This document shows, piece by piece, positions 1-7,273 of a stretch of DNA of 18,823 nt; the first letter of the stretch is position 1, and every line of letters begins with the position of its first letter. The notes beneath the pieces are model-generated. The model ran no database searches. It was not told the origin of the DNA and was given only the letters and a program-made list of their open reading frames with translations. The stretch is taken from the NCBI GenBank assembly GCA_046263255.1, contig JBHELD010000043.1, forward strand, positions 1 through 18,823. Reading direction: 5' to 3'. Both the position numbers and the translations under genes were made by a program. This DNA is from JALZEG01 sp046263255. GTDB lineage: Bacteria > Actinomycetota > CADDZG01 > WHSQ01.

Positions 1-249
1 GCCGACGACGAGGAGGTCCGCCCCGAGGCGCTCCGTCTCGGCCAGCAGCACCTCCGCCGGGTTCCCGGCCGCGACCACCGGTGTGCCGCCGTAGTCGGCC
101 GCGAGCTTCGCGAACGCGTCCCCCGGGTCGCGCCCCGCGTGCACGAGGAACAGCTCCGATCCCAGCCGTCGCGCCAGCCCCGCGGCGCGGTCGGTCGCGA
201 CGCGCGCCGTCTTCGAGAGGTCGGTACCCACCACGATGCGGTCGTACAT
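1..249 (-). CDS. Universal stress protein (UspA family), N-terminal part
   Basis: The first 83 codons of a leftward gene lie in the window; the rest is beyond base 1. The protein starts MYDRIVVGTDLSKTARVATD and continues through a segment reading LGSELFLVHAG. This is the beta1-alpha1-beta2 pattern of the Usp fold, with the early acidic residue after VVGT that lies near the nucleotide site. The visible end reads ADLLVVG, the strand that leads into the GxxG nucleotide-binding loop, but that loop is outside the window, so ATP binding cannot be judged. The ATG lies 3 bases after the stop of the upstream thioesterase gene, so it is the last visible gene of a leftward operon with that gene and the response regulator. 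The family is cytoplasmic and linked to stress survival; no specific role can be assigned. Confidence 0.85.
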   Translation of the reverse strand, partial: MYDRIVVGTDLSKTARVATDRAAGLARRLGSELFLVHAGRDPGDAFAKLAADYGGTPVVAAGNPAEVLLAETERLGADLLVVG

Positions 250-252
250 CGG

Positions 253-678
253 CTAGTCCTTCCGCTCGCCCGGGGCTTCGCCGGGATCCAGGCGCCTGAT
301 CGCGAGCGTGCAGCGCGCGACTGCGACGAGGACGCCGTCGCCGTCCACGATATCGACAGTCCATACGTGCATCGACCGGCCCTTGCGCACCGGCACGGCG
401 GTCGCGCGCACCATTCCGTCGCGGCGCGAGCGCAGATGGCTGATGTTGAGGTCTATGCCGACCGAGGTCTCGCCCTCGCGGCAGCTGAGGTACGCGCCGA
501 TCGACGCCGCGCTCTCCGCCATGACGGCCGACGCACCGCCGTGAAGGAGCCCGAGCGGCTGGTGCACCGCCGGGGTCACGTCCATCTCGAGCACCACGCG
601 TTCCGCATCCGCCTCGACCACGCGGATGCCGAGGGACTCGTGGATCGTGTCCGGCAGGACGCCTTGGGGAACTCTCAA
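253..678 (-). CDS. PaaI/EntH-type hotdog acyl-CoA thioesterase
   Basis: A 141-aa protein of the size usual for single-domain hotdog thioesterases. The segment LLHGGASAVMAES at about residues 44-56 is the signature of the PaaI/EntH/MenI group: HGG at 46-48 and the catalytic acidic residue as Glu55, as in EntH-like members, rather than Asp. A later segment SVGIDLNISHLRS fits the paired strand of the fold. The family hydrolyses aryl- or acyl-CoA or carrier-protein thioesters in the cytoplasm; the substrate is unknown here. I chose a TTG start because it overlaps the TGA of the upstream response-regulator gene as TTGA, a typical coupling arrangement. No ATG or GTG in this frame gives a sensible N-terminus, but the start is less certain than the function. 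The stop lies 3 bases before the Usp start. Confidence 0.85.
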   Translation of the reverse strand: MRVPQGVLPDTIHESLGIRVVEADAERVVLEMDVTPAVHQPLGLLHGGASAVMAESAASIGAYLSCREGETSVGIDLNISHLRSRRDGMVRATAVPVRKGRSMHVWTVDIVDGDGVLVAVARCTLAIRRLDPGEAPGERKD

Positions 679-1343
679 CCGACCGGCGAGTCCTGGGGGA
701 ACACGGCGCGGACGTCGCCCTTCCGGACCTCCATGAACGGGGGGGACGCGACCACGGTGTGGCCGTCGCGAAGCGTCACTCGCACGTCCGTGACCGGCAG
801 GTAGTCGCGGTTGTCGCGGATCACCGACTCCCACGCGTCGGAGAAGCGCGACAGCTCCGGGGGCAGGTGGACCTTGCCCTCGACCTGGTAGTGGTCGAAC
901 AGCATGACGACGCCGACCACGACCAGCTCGACCTTGTTCGGGTCCTGACGCGGCTCCGGGCGTGCCGGCACCGCGACCGCCGAGCCGTCCATACGGTCCC
1001 GAAGCTTGGCGAGAAGCGCGGACGCGGCGAAAGGCTTGCTGAGGTAGTCGCAGTGAAGGTCGGACGCCCGCCGCACGACCTCGGGGTCGATCAAGCCGGT
1101 CAGCACGACCACGGGAAGGCTCGTGAACCGCCCGTCGGCGCGCAGCTTCTCGATCAGCGTCCATCCGTCGGGGCCGGGGAGGCCGATGTCGATCACGGCG
1201 GCGTCGGGGGCCTCGGTCGTGAGGAGCCTCCAGCCCCCCTGGACGTCCGGCGCGAACACGCCCTCCATCCCGGCGCTCTCCAGGTGGTAGCGCACGATCG
1301 CCACCACGGACTGCTGGTCCTCTACGACCAGGATCTTCGGCAT
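675..1343 (-). CDS. Response regulator: receiver domain plus non-HTH C-terminal domain
   Basis: A 222-aa protein. Residues 1-120 form a CheY-like receiver: acidic pair E8-D9, phospho-acceptor D52 in VIDIGLPGPDGW, T82 in VVLTG and K103 in YLSKPF. All key residues are intact, so phosphorylation is expected. After a Pro/Arg-rich linker (about 125-138), residues 140-222 form a separate domain that is not a helix-turn-helix. It starts with a hydrophobic strand, then reads like GKVHLPPELSRFSDAW, NRDYLPVTDVRVTL and VASPPFMEVRKGDV. I have the impression of a small beta-rich domain seen in other actinobacterial proteins (LP...SD...LPLTDV), but I cannot name its function. It is the first gene of a leftward operon with a thioesterase and a Usp. 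No histidine kinase is visible nearby. The ATG is the only in-frame start before the receiver. Confidence 0.88.
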   Translation of the reverse strand: MPKILVVEDQQSVVAIVRYHLESAGMEGVFAPDVQGGWRLLTTEAPDAAVIDIGLPGPDGWTLIEKLRADGRFTSLPVVVLTGLIDPEVVRRASDLHCDYLSKPFAASALLAKLRDRMDGSAVAVPARPEPRQDPNKVELVVVGVVMLFDHYQVEGKVHLPPELSRFSDAWESVIRDNRDYLPVTDVRVTLRDGHTVVASPPFMEVRKGDVRAVFPQDSPVG

Positions 1344-1378
1344 CGCGCCATCATCCTCCACCGCCGCGGCCCCCGTGG

Positions 1379-1421
1379 CCGGGCCGCCGGTGGCCCCTCC
1401 CGGCCATCGGCGGCGGCCCGG
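1379..1421. repeat. GC-rich inverted repeat (cruciform/hairpin) in a divergent spacer
   Basis: The 11-base arm CCGGGCCGCCG at 1379-1389 is the exact reverse complement of CGGCGGCCCGG at 1411-1421. The 21-base loop itself contains TGGCC / GGCCA around CCTCCC, so a two-part stem-loop can form. It lies 36 bases upstream of the response-regulator ATG (leftward) and 88 bases upstream of the secreted-protein ATG (rightward). It could therefore be a structured 5' leader for the regulator operon or an operator; there is no T-tract on either side to make it an intrinsic terminator. GC-rich DNA makes such arms easier to find by chance. Confidence 0.5.
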
Positions 1422-1508
1422 TGATTGAAAGTCCCGGGAACTGGAAACGTGATTGCCGGAGGAACTTAAGATCCCGCAAATACGACAAATCGCCCAGGGG
1501 GTGCCCTG

Positions 1509-2114
1509 ATGCGTCACCGGAAGACGAGCAGAGCGATAGCCGTCGTCGCAGCGACGTGGATGATCGCGGTCGCCGCCGCGTTTGCGCTTGCGACGAGCAG
1601 CGACGACGCGGCCGCACAGCGGGGCTGCCGTGGCGGCGGCGCCAGCCCCTCGCCGTCCGGTTCGCCGTCCGCGTCGCCCGGCGGCTCGACGTTCCCGCCG
1701 TCGATCCCGCCGTCGATCCCGCCGAACCCGCTCCCCGACGCGAAGAAGGCTCCGCACCCGGCGGGCGTGGACCCGTGGGTGGAGGTCCCCGTTCTGGTGG
1801 CCCAGCAGGGCGTGACCTGCAAGTCGACGATCACGATCGCGTACAAGTCGAGCGGGCAGCAGGCGTTCAAGGGCAAGGTCGGCTCGGGCGAGGACATGTG
1901 CAAGCGGGCCCGCAGGGTCGCGGTGAAGAAGGTCAAGAGGGGCAAGGACCAGACGATCGGGCGCGCCGTGACGAACGCGAGGGGCGCCTACACGGTCCCG
2001 GAGGAGAATGCCAGAGGCCGGTACTACGCCGTCGTGTCGAAGGCGACGACCGAGAACGACGACGGCGAGACCGTGACATGCCAGGCCGCCCGGTCCAAGA
2101 CGATCAGGCCATAG
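1509..2114 (+). CDS. Small secreted protein with Pro/Ser linker and cysteine-containing beta domain
   Basis: A 201-aa protein. Residues 1-9 are basic (MRHRKTSRA), 10-29 hydrophobic, and a signal-peptidase site is plausible after DAAA (about 36). A low-complexity linker at 41-80 is rich in Pro, Ser and Gly, including a tandem PSIPPSIPP encoded by repeated CCGTCGATC units. The rest (about 90-201) is a compact domain with C104, C131 and C191 and a pattern of F.GKV.S, R.V.VKKV..GKD..IG, T..RGAY and YYAVV..A, which suggests a transthyretin-like or Ig-like beta sandwich. I recall similar domains in secreted Thermoleophilia proteins. Function unknown; probably extracellular or wall-associated. A purine-rich ribosome site AGGGGGTG lies 5 bases before the ATG. 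It diverges from the response-regulator operon. Confidence 0.85.
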   Translation: MRHRKTSRAIAVVAATWMIAVAAAFALATSSDDAAAQRGCRGGGASPSPSGSPSASPGGSTFPPSIPPSIPPNPLPDAKKAPHPAGVDPWVEVPVLVAQQGVTCKSTITIAYKSSGQQAFKGKVGSGEDMCKRARRVAVKKVKRGKDQTIGRAVTNARGAYTVPEENARGRYYAVVSKATTENDDGETVTCQAARSKTIRP

Positions 2115-2173
2115 CGCGCGATCACGCCTGTCGCCGAGCGCGGTGCCGGAGGGTTCCCCTCTCGCGTCGCGGC

Positions 2174-3424
2174 TCAGCGCGCGGGTCGCAACCGGTACAG
2201 GCCCCCGCCGGCGAGGTCGGTGAGGTAGACCTCGCCGCGGTCGTCCTCGCCGAACGAGCTGATCGACAGATCCGTGTCGAGCAGCTCCACCGGCTGCTGC
2301 CGGTCCGGGCCGCCCGCGGCAACCGCCCACACGCGCCCGGAGCAGTAGTCGCCGAAGAAGTAGTTGCCGCGCAGGCCGGCGAACGCGCGGCCCCGGTACA
2401 CGTGGCCGCCGGTGACCGAGCAGCCGTGGTCGTGGGAGTAGACCGCCAGCGGGTCCGTCATCTCCTCGAGGACTCCCTCGGCCACCTCGCACTGCTCTCC
2501 GGAGGGATAGCAGGAGCGGCCCTCCTTGACGTTCCATCCGTAGTTCAGGCCGCCTGCGGAGCCCGCCGGCTCGCGGTTCACCTCTTCCCACTGCCCTTGC
2601 CCGACGTCGGCGATCCAGAGGTCCCCGGTCGCGCGGTCGAAGGAGATCCGCCACGGGTTGCGGAGTCCGTACGCCCAGATCTCCCCCCGCGCGTCCGGCC
2701 GGCCCGCGAACGGGTTGTCGTCCGGCACCGCGTACGGCGACCGCGATACGTCGATCCTGAGGATCTTCCCGAGAAGGGTGTCCCTGCGCTGGCCGTTTCC
2801 CTGAGGGTCGCCGGCGGACCCTCCGTCGCCCAGCGCGATGTAGAGCATCCCGTCGGGGCCGAAGACCAGGGCGCCGCCGTTGTGGTTGGCGAACGGTTGC
2901 TCGACGGTCAGGATCACTCTCTCCGAGCCGGCTCGTGCGCGGGCGTAGCTGCGGCGCGACCGCCGGTACTCGGCTATGACCGTGTCCCCCTGCAGGTCGG
3001 TGTAGTTGACGAAGAACCGGCCGTTCGCCTCGTAGCGCGGGTGGAAAGCGAGGCCGAGCAGCCCCTGCTCGCCGCCGCCTTCGGTGCGGTCGGAGACGTC
3101 GAGGAACGTCTCGGCCCGGCCGTCGCGATAGACGAGGATCCGCCCGTCCTGCTCGACGACGTACAGCCAGCGTCGCCCGTCGCCGGCCCCGGTCACGCCG
3201 AGCGGCGCCGTGAAGCCCGAGGCGACCTGCCGTAGCCGTATGGCGATGTCGTCGGGGGGACGCCCCCCGGCGAGCGGAGCCTCCTTCCGCTCGCCGCTCG
3301 CGGTGGGGTCATCGGTCCAGGTCGCTCGTTCGCCCGCGTCGTCGCGCACCGTCGCCGAGCTGCAGGCGAAGGCGAGCGCAACGCAGACGAGAGGAAAGAC
3401 GAGCTTTCGCGCGTCGCCGGCCAT
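2174..3424 (-). CDS. PQQ-dependent sugar dehydrogenase-like lipoprotein (GdhB/YliI family)
   Basis: A 416-aa protein with a lipoprotein signal: basic start, hydrophobic core and lipobox AFAC, giving the lipidated Cys21, so it should be anchored outside the cytoplasmic membrane. The mature part is a six-bladed beta-propeller of the soluble glucose dehydrogenase / Hedgehog-interacting-protein type. Family motifs are visible in order: LYVVEQDGRILV, EQGLLGLAFHP, NHNGGALVFGPDGMLYIALG, EIWAYGLRNPWRISFD, LWIADVGQ, LNYGWNVKEG, and a C-terminal SVTGGHVYRG...GNYFFGDYCSGRVW. The H-N-G-G segment carries the His expected near the PQQ/substrate site. Such enzymes oxidise sugars with PQQ, but many actinobacterial members are untested. 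It is transcribed alone, converging on the secreted-protein gene and diverging from the gene at 3508. A TAGGCT -10 box 9 bases before the ATG suggests a very short or absent leader. Confidence 0.9.
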   Translation of the reverse strand: MAGDARKLVFPLVCVALAFACSSATVRDDAGERATWTDDPTASGERKEAPLAGGRPPDDIAIRLRQVASGFTAPLGVTGAGDGRRWLYVVEQDGRILVYRDGRAETFLDVSDRTEGGGEQGLLGLAFHPRYEANGRFFVNYTDLQGDTVIAEYRRSRRSYARARAGSERVILTVEQPFANHNGGALVFGPDGMLYIALGDGGSAGDPQGNGQRRDTLLGKILRIDVSRSPYAVPDDNPFAGRPDARGEIWAYGLRNPWRISFDRATGDLWIADVGQGQWEEVNREPAGSAGGLNYGWNVKEGRSCYPSGEQCEVAEGVLEEMTDPLAVYSHDHGCSVTGGHVYRGRAFAGLRGNYFFGDYCSGRVWAVAAGGPDRQQPVELLDTDLSISSFGEDDRGEVYLTDLAGGGLYRLRPAR

Positions 3425-3433
3425 TCCGGTCGA

Positions 3434-3439
3434 AGCCTA
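3434..3439 (-). promoter_or_regulatory. Candidate -10 box (TAGGCT) of the PQQ dehydrogenase gene
   Basis: Read leftward, TAGGCT fits the TAnnnT -10 consensus and is followed by 9 bases and then the ATG, so transcription would start at or just before the start codon. No ribosome-binding site precedes that ATG, which agrees with a leaderless or near-leaderless message. I see no convincing -35 box. Confidence 0.45.
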
Positions 3440-3507
3440 GCCCCGCCGGGGTCTTACCGAGCGAGCGCGACGATAATCACGTCGCACGGCCGACGACTGG
3501 AGGACGC

Positions 3508-4299
3508 ATGACCGCGAGCCCAACGGCAACCCCTGTGGTCCTCGGGCGGGAGCCGGGGATCAAGGCCCGGGAGGGCCACGAGCTCTCGGTAGCGCTCGCG
3601 CAGCGCTTCGTCGCGCTGCTGGAGGACCTGGCGCCGCCGGAGTGGGACGCGGTCACGGCCTGCGATCCGTGGACGGTGAAGGACGTCGCGGCGCACCTCC
3701 TCGGATGGGCCGACGCGCTGTGCTCCCCGGCGGCGATGAGGGAGCAGGTCCGCGCCGCGCTGCGGCGCCGCAAGCGCTTCGCGAACCTCCTCGACGCGCA
3801 GAACGACGCTCAGGTCGAAGCGGGACGCGCGCTGTCGACCGAGGAACTCGTCGAGAAGCTGCGCGTGATGCTGCCGCGCGCGGCGAAGCTCCGCCGCAGG
3901 CTCGGAGGAGCGCTCCACTACGTCCCCGCGTACGCGTCGTTCCTCGGCGGGGTCGCAAACCTCGGCTACCTGATGAACGCGATCTTCCCGCGCGACCTCC
4001 TCGTCCACACGCTGGACGTCTGCGCGGCTACCGGGCGCGCCGCTTCGTTCGGCCCTGCGGAGACACGCGTCGCGACCGACATGCTCAAGGACTGGGCGCG
4101 GCGGACGGGGGCGGATGCCACCGTCGAGCTCCGCGGCCTCGGGTCGTTCGTCGCGAGCACCGGGTCGAGCGCACGCATCGCGGCGGACGCCGGCGCGTTC
4201 GTCCTGCGGCTTGCCGGTCGCGAGCCCGCGGCGCCCGAGGAGGTCACGGGAGACGAGCCCGCGGCGCGCGCCTGGATCGGCGCGGGCTGCCCCGTCTAG
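3508..4299 (+). CDS. DinB/MDMPI-fold protein (TIGR03083-like, maleylpyruvate isomerase N-terminal domain family)
   Basis: A 263-aa protein with the hallmarks of the actinobacterial mycothiol-dependent maleylpyruvate isomerase-like family. It has an N-terminal four-helix bundle with CDPWTVKDVAAHLLGWA (H63 as first metal ligand) and a later PRDLLVHTLDVCAATGR (D163, H167), giving the usual divalent-metal site. The C-terminal 80 residues are the small alpha/beta domain that closes such proteins (VELRGLGSF, FVLRLAGREP). The fold is used for mycothiol-dependent isomerase and transferase chemistry, so a thiol-dependent detoxification or conjugation role is possible; the substrate is unknown. A clear GGAGG lies 5 bases before the ATG. 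The gene stands alone between divergent and convergent neighbours. Confidence 0.83.
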   Translation: MTASPTATPVVLGREPGIKAREGHELSVALAQRFVALLEDLAPPEWDAVTACDPWTVKDVAAHLLGWADALCSPAAMREQVRAALRRRKRFANLLDAQNDAQVEAGRALSTEELVEKLRVMLPRAAKLRRRLGGALHYVPAYASFLGGVANLGYLMNAIFPRDLLVHTLDVCAATGRAASFGPAETRVATDMLKDWARRTGADATVELRGLGSFVASTGSSARIAADAGAFVLRLAGREPAAPEEVTGDEPAARAWIGAGCPV

Positions 4300-4330
4300 A
4301 GCCGGGACCGGCCCGTCATCCGCGGGAGCG

Positions 4331-4351
4331 CCGGGCGCCGGTGACGCCCGG
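4331..4351 (+). terminator. Possible terminator-like hairpin after the DinB-fold gene
   Basis: CCGGGCG at 4331-4337 pairs exactly with CGCCCGG at 4345-4351 around a 7-base loop, 31 bases after the stop codon at 4299. There is no T-tract, so this is at best a weak, actinobacterial-style terminator. The position between two rightward genes with no shared spacing supports a transcript end here. Confidence 0.35.
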
Positions 4352-4399
4352 GCGGCAAAGAGGTGTTACGCGCTGCGCCGTCTTTCGTTCTACGCAGCG

Positions 4400-4663
4400 A
4401 TGGCTACGGAAGAAGCAATGCGAGAGCTGCCGGCTCCGACGGACGAGGAACGCGCGGTCGCGTCGTTGCTGGTGACGGGAATGACCGACGAGATGGCGGC
4501 GAGGCGACTCGGCCTCAGCCGCCGTACGTTCCGCCGGCGCCTCAAGGCGTTGATGGACAAGCTGGGCGCGCGCTCGCGCTTCCAGGCGGGATACATGCTC
4601 GCCGGGACGGGGTGGACGAGCGCGCGTCAGACCCGGCAACCAGACGAGCAGGACGTGCAGTGA
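4400..4663 (+). CDS. Small LuxR-type helix-turn-helix protein
   Basis: An 87-aa protein that is almost entirely a GerE/LuxR DNA-binding domain: DEERAVASLLVTGMTDEMAARRLGLSRRTFRRRLKALMDKLGARSRFQAGY, at about residues 14-66. The G.T..E.A..LG.S.RT recognition-helix region and the L..LGARSRFQ closing helix are intact. It has no receiver, PAS or other sensor domain; such domains normally sit at the C-terminus of a larger regulator. It may be a stand-alone mini-regulator or the rescued end of a lost larger one. The ATG at 4400 gives 87 aa; a second ATG at 4418, preceded by GGAAG, would remove six residues. A 7-base inverted repeat (4371-4377 with 4393-4399) ends just before the ATG. Immediately downstream lies a remnant of a different regulator. 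Confidence 0.72.
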   Translation: MATEEAMRELPAPTDEERAVASLLVTGMTDEMAARRLGLSRRTFRRRLKALMDKLGARSRFQAGYMLAGTGWTSARQTRQPDEQDVQ

Positions 4664-4664
4664 G

Positions 4665-4721
4665 CGGCTGACGGTGCGAGGCGTGGGCTACCGGCTGGTC
4701 GACGACGCGGGTGACCCCTGA
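4665..4721 (+). pseudogene. C-terminal remnant of an OmpR/PhoB-type response regulator
   Basis: Starting one base after the stop of the HTH gene and in another frame, the sequence reads RLTVRGVGYRLVDDAGDP followed by TGA at 4719-4721. TVRGVGYRL is the near-invariant end of the winged-helix output domain of OmpR-family regulators (last beta-hairpin). Upstream in that frame the residues (QTSRTCSE and earlier) do not resemble the rest of such a domain. The regulator body is therefore missing and this is a gene scar. No start codon or ribosome site serves it. Confidence 0.7.
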
Positions 4722-4832
4722 AGCCCGGCTCGTCGAACTCCCCTTGTCCTACAGGACGGACGCCCCTGCGCCGATACGTAGAAAGACGCATCTCGATCCG
4801 CGGCGGCCCGCGCCTCGAACCCCGGGAGAGCC

Positions 4833-7262
4833 TTGCACCGCACCCCGCGCCTCGGCGCGTGCCTGATCCTGACCTTGCTGGCGACGCTGATGCCGCACGC
4901 GGCTCCGGCGGCTTCCGCGCGGACGGTCAAGCCGGCGGCGCGGGCGGCGGCGCCCCAGCGGTGGTCGGACCCCGGCACTTGGGAAGGCAGGCCGCCACAG
5001 CGGGGCGACCGCGTGACGATCCCGAGCGGCGCACACGTCGTCCTCGACGAGTCCCCGCCTTCGCTCTCGGGACTCCAGGTCGACGGCGTGCTGTCGTTCG
5101 CGCAGAAGGACCTCGCCCTGTCGTCGAGCTGGATCGTCGTCCACGGGACGTTCCGCGTCGGCAGGCCCGGCAGGCCCTTCCGTCACGACGCGGTCATCAC
5201 GTTGACCGGCGGGGACCGCAGCGAGGACGTGATGGGGATGGGGACGAAGGTGCTCGGCGTGATGGGCGGGACGCTCGACCTCCACGGCAGGCGCGTGCGC
5301 ACCTGGGCGCGGCTAGCGGCGACGGCGGAACGCGGTGGCCGCCGCATCACGCTCGACGCGGACGTCCCGTGGAAGCCGGGCGATCGCATCGTTCTCGCGT
5401 CGTCCGACTACTGGAGGCACCACGACGAGGAGCGCACGATCGCCGCCGTCTCGGGCCGGACCCTCGAGCTCGACGAGCCGCTCGACTACCGGCACTGGGG
5501 CGAGGTGCAGACGTTCGCGGGGCGGCCGGTGGACGAGCGCGCCGAGGTGGGGCTGCTCGACCACAACGTCGTCGTGCGCGGTGACGACGCCTCGGCGAGC
5601 GACGGCTTCGGCGGGCACGTGATGGTGATGGAGGGCGCGACCGCGCGGATAGACGGCGTCGAGCTCGAGTCGATGGGCCAGCGCAAGGCGCTGCGCCGCT
5701 ACCCCGTCCACTTCCACATGGACGGCGACGCCGAGGGCTCTTACCTCAAGCGGTCGACGATCCACCACAGCTTCAACCGGTGCGTCGTCGTGCACGGGAC
5801 GAACGGCCTCGTCGTGCGGGACAACGTCTGCTTCGACCACGCGGGCCACGGCTTCTTCCTCGAGGACGGGATCGAGACCGACAACGTCCTCGCCGGGAAC
5901 CTCGGGCTCGGCACGCGGGCGGTCGAGGACGGGCTCCTGCCCACGGACGAGGCCCCCGCCACCTTCTGGATCACGAATCCGGACAACGTCGTGAGGAACA
6001 ACGTCGCGGCGGGCTCCGACGGCACCGGGTTCTGGTTCGCGCTGCCGAAACATCCGACCGGCCTCTCCGCCGACGACGACGTATGGCCGCGACGCACGCC
6101 GCTGCTCGAGTTCCGCGGCAACGTCGCCCATTCCAACGGCCGCTCCGGGGTCAACGTCGACGACGGGCCGACCGCCGACGGCAGCACCGAGTCGGCGTCG
6201 TACGCGCCGGTGTCCGATCCGGCCGACCCGCGCTCGGAGCGCGTGGTCGCCCGCTTCGAGGACCTCACCTCGTACATGAACAGAGACCGGGGGATCTGGC
6301 TGCGCGGCGGAGGCCTCGTCGTCACCGGCGCTACCCTCGCCGACAACGAGATCGGCGCGACGTTCGCGGCCGACGACACGTACCTCGAGGACTCGCTGGT
6401 CGTCGGAGAGACGGCGAATCCCGGGACGACCGAGCCGTGGGAGGACGCCGGACCAGGGGGCCGCGCGCTTCCGGCGTTCTGGGAACCGGAGGCGCCTATC
6501 ACCGGGTTCGAGTTCTACGACGGCAGGGTCGGAGTCCGGCGAACCGCGTTCGCCTCGTTCGTCCCGAACCGGGCGCACCCCTCCGGCGCGCTCGCGTACC
6601 TCGCGCCGAACGCGTTCTCGCTCGATCCCTCCAACTTCGCGGAGGACGTGTCGTTCGCCGACGCGAACCCGGTGTGGCTCGCCGGGCCGGAGCCGGGCAT
6701 GGACGGCGACCTGTCGAAGGTGTTCCACGACCGCGACGGCTCGGTCACCGGCTCCGCCGGCGCGTCGGTGGTGGTCGACAACCCGTTCCTGCTGGACGGC
6801 TCGTGCGAGCTCAGGAGCGCGTGGAACGCGCACGTATGCAGGTCCGACTACGTGTCGCTGATGGCGGGGAGCGTCGGTGGGGGCCGCGAGTGGATCAGCC
6901 CGCTGACGATCCGGCGCGCGGACGGGATCGAGCAGACGTTGAGCGGGTGCTGCGAGGGGGCGAGCGAGGCCTACACGACCGTCGTCCCCGGCCGGTCGTA
7001 CGAGGTCGAGTTCAACGGCGGCGTCCCCGACCACGTGAAGCTCGTGCTGCTCAACGGCCGCGGCCGGTGGGTACAGCTGTCGCTGCGGGTCCCCGGGCCG
7101 GTGCGCGTCACGCGGTGGGGCCGTGCTCTGCAGCAGGCGACGGGGCCGCAAGGGCTCGCGGACCGCGGCGACTCCGGCTACTACTTCGACGCCACCTCGT
7201 CGACGCTCCACGTGAAGCTCGTCGGCAACGGGGACTGGGAGGAGATCCGCATCGAGTCGTGA
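4833..7262 (+). CDS. Secreted G8-domain / parallel beta-helix protein (CEMIP/TMEM2-like)
   Basis: An 809-aa protein with a signal peptide (hydrophobic 9-27, Ala-rich cleavage region). Residues about 42-180 form a G8 domain: RWSDPGTWEGRPPQRGD, VTIPSGAHVVLDE, LQVDGVLSF, and a Gly-rich run before WKPGDRIVLASSDYW. A right-handed parallel beta-helix follows. Its core RRYPVHFHMDGD, IHHSFNRCVVVHGTNGLVV, CFDHAGHGFFLEDGIE and FWITNPDNVVRNNVAAGSDG closely matches, from memory, the catalytic core of the vertebrate hyaluronan depolymerases CEMIP and TMEM2. The last 120 residues look like the C-terminal beta domain of that family (YYFDATSSTLHVKLVG). It probably acts outside the cell on a polysaccharide, but the substrate is not shown. 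TTG start with GGGAGAG just upstream; no other in-frame start keeps the signal peptide. Confidence 0.88.
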   Translation: MHRTPRLGACLILTLLATLMPHAAPAASARTVKPAARAAAPQRWSDPGTWEGRPPQRGDRVTIPSGAHVVLDESPPSLSGLQVDGVLSFAQKDLALSSSWIVVHGTFRVGRPGRPFRHDAVITLTGGDRSEDVMGMGTKVLGVMGGTLDLHGRRVRTWARLAATAERGGRRITLDADVPWKPGDRIVLASSDYWRHHDEERTIAAVSGRTLELDEPLDYRHWGEVQTFAGRPVDERAEVGLLDHNVVVRGDDASASDGFGGHVMVMEGATARIDGVELESMGQRKALRRYPVHFHMDGDAEGSYLKRSTIHHSFNRCVVVHGTNGLVVRDNVCFDHAGHGFFLEDGIETDNVLAGNLGLGTRAVEDGLLPTDEAPATFWITNPDNVVRNNVAAGSDGTGFWFALPKHPTGLSADDDVWPRRTPLLEFRGNVAHSNGRSGVNVDDGPTADGSTESASYAPVSDPADPRSERVVARFEDLTSYMNRDRGIWLRGGGLVVTGATLADNEIGATFAADDTYLEDSLVVGETANPGTTEPWEDAGPGGRALPAFWEPEAPITGFEFYDGRVGVRRTAFASFVPNRAHPSGALAYLAPNAFSLDPSNFAEDVSFADANPVWLAGPEPGMDGDLSKVFHDRDGSVTGSAGASVVVDNPFLLDGSCELRSAWNAHVCRSDYVSLMAGSVGGGREWISPLTIRRADGIEQTLSGCCEGASEAYTTVVPGRSYEVEFNGGVPDHVKLVLLNGRGRWVQLSLRVPGPVRVTRWGRALQQATGPQGLADRGDSGYYFDATSSTLHVKLVGNGDWEEIRIES

Positions 7263-7273
7263 GGGTCGCGGCG

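Noticed and set aside
1461..1485. Possible ECF-sigma promoter (GGAAC ... CGAC) ahead of the secreted protein
   Set aside because: Spacing and -10 match are loose, and no sigma factor gene is present to support it.
1680..1730. Tandem CCGTCGATC repeats as a CRISPR or regulatory array
   Set aside because: They are in frame and encode the Pro/Ser linker of the secreted protein; there are no spacers.
1344..2654. Long minus-strand N-terminal extension of the response-regulator frame
   Set aside because: It runs antisense through the secreted protein and part of the PQQ gene, is Arg/Gly-rich low-complexity sequence, and the receiver domain starts exactly at the ATG at 1343.
4746..4757. Short palindrome GTCCT-AC-AGGAC upstream of the G8 gene
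   Set aside because: Only 5 bp per arm with no promoter around it and no second copy; too likely by chance.
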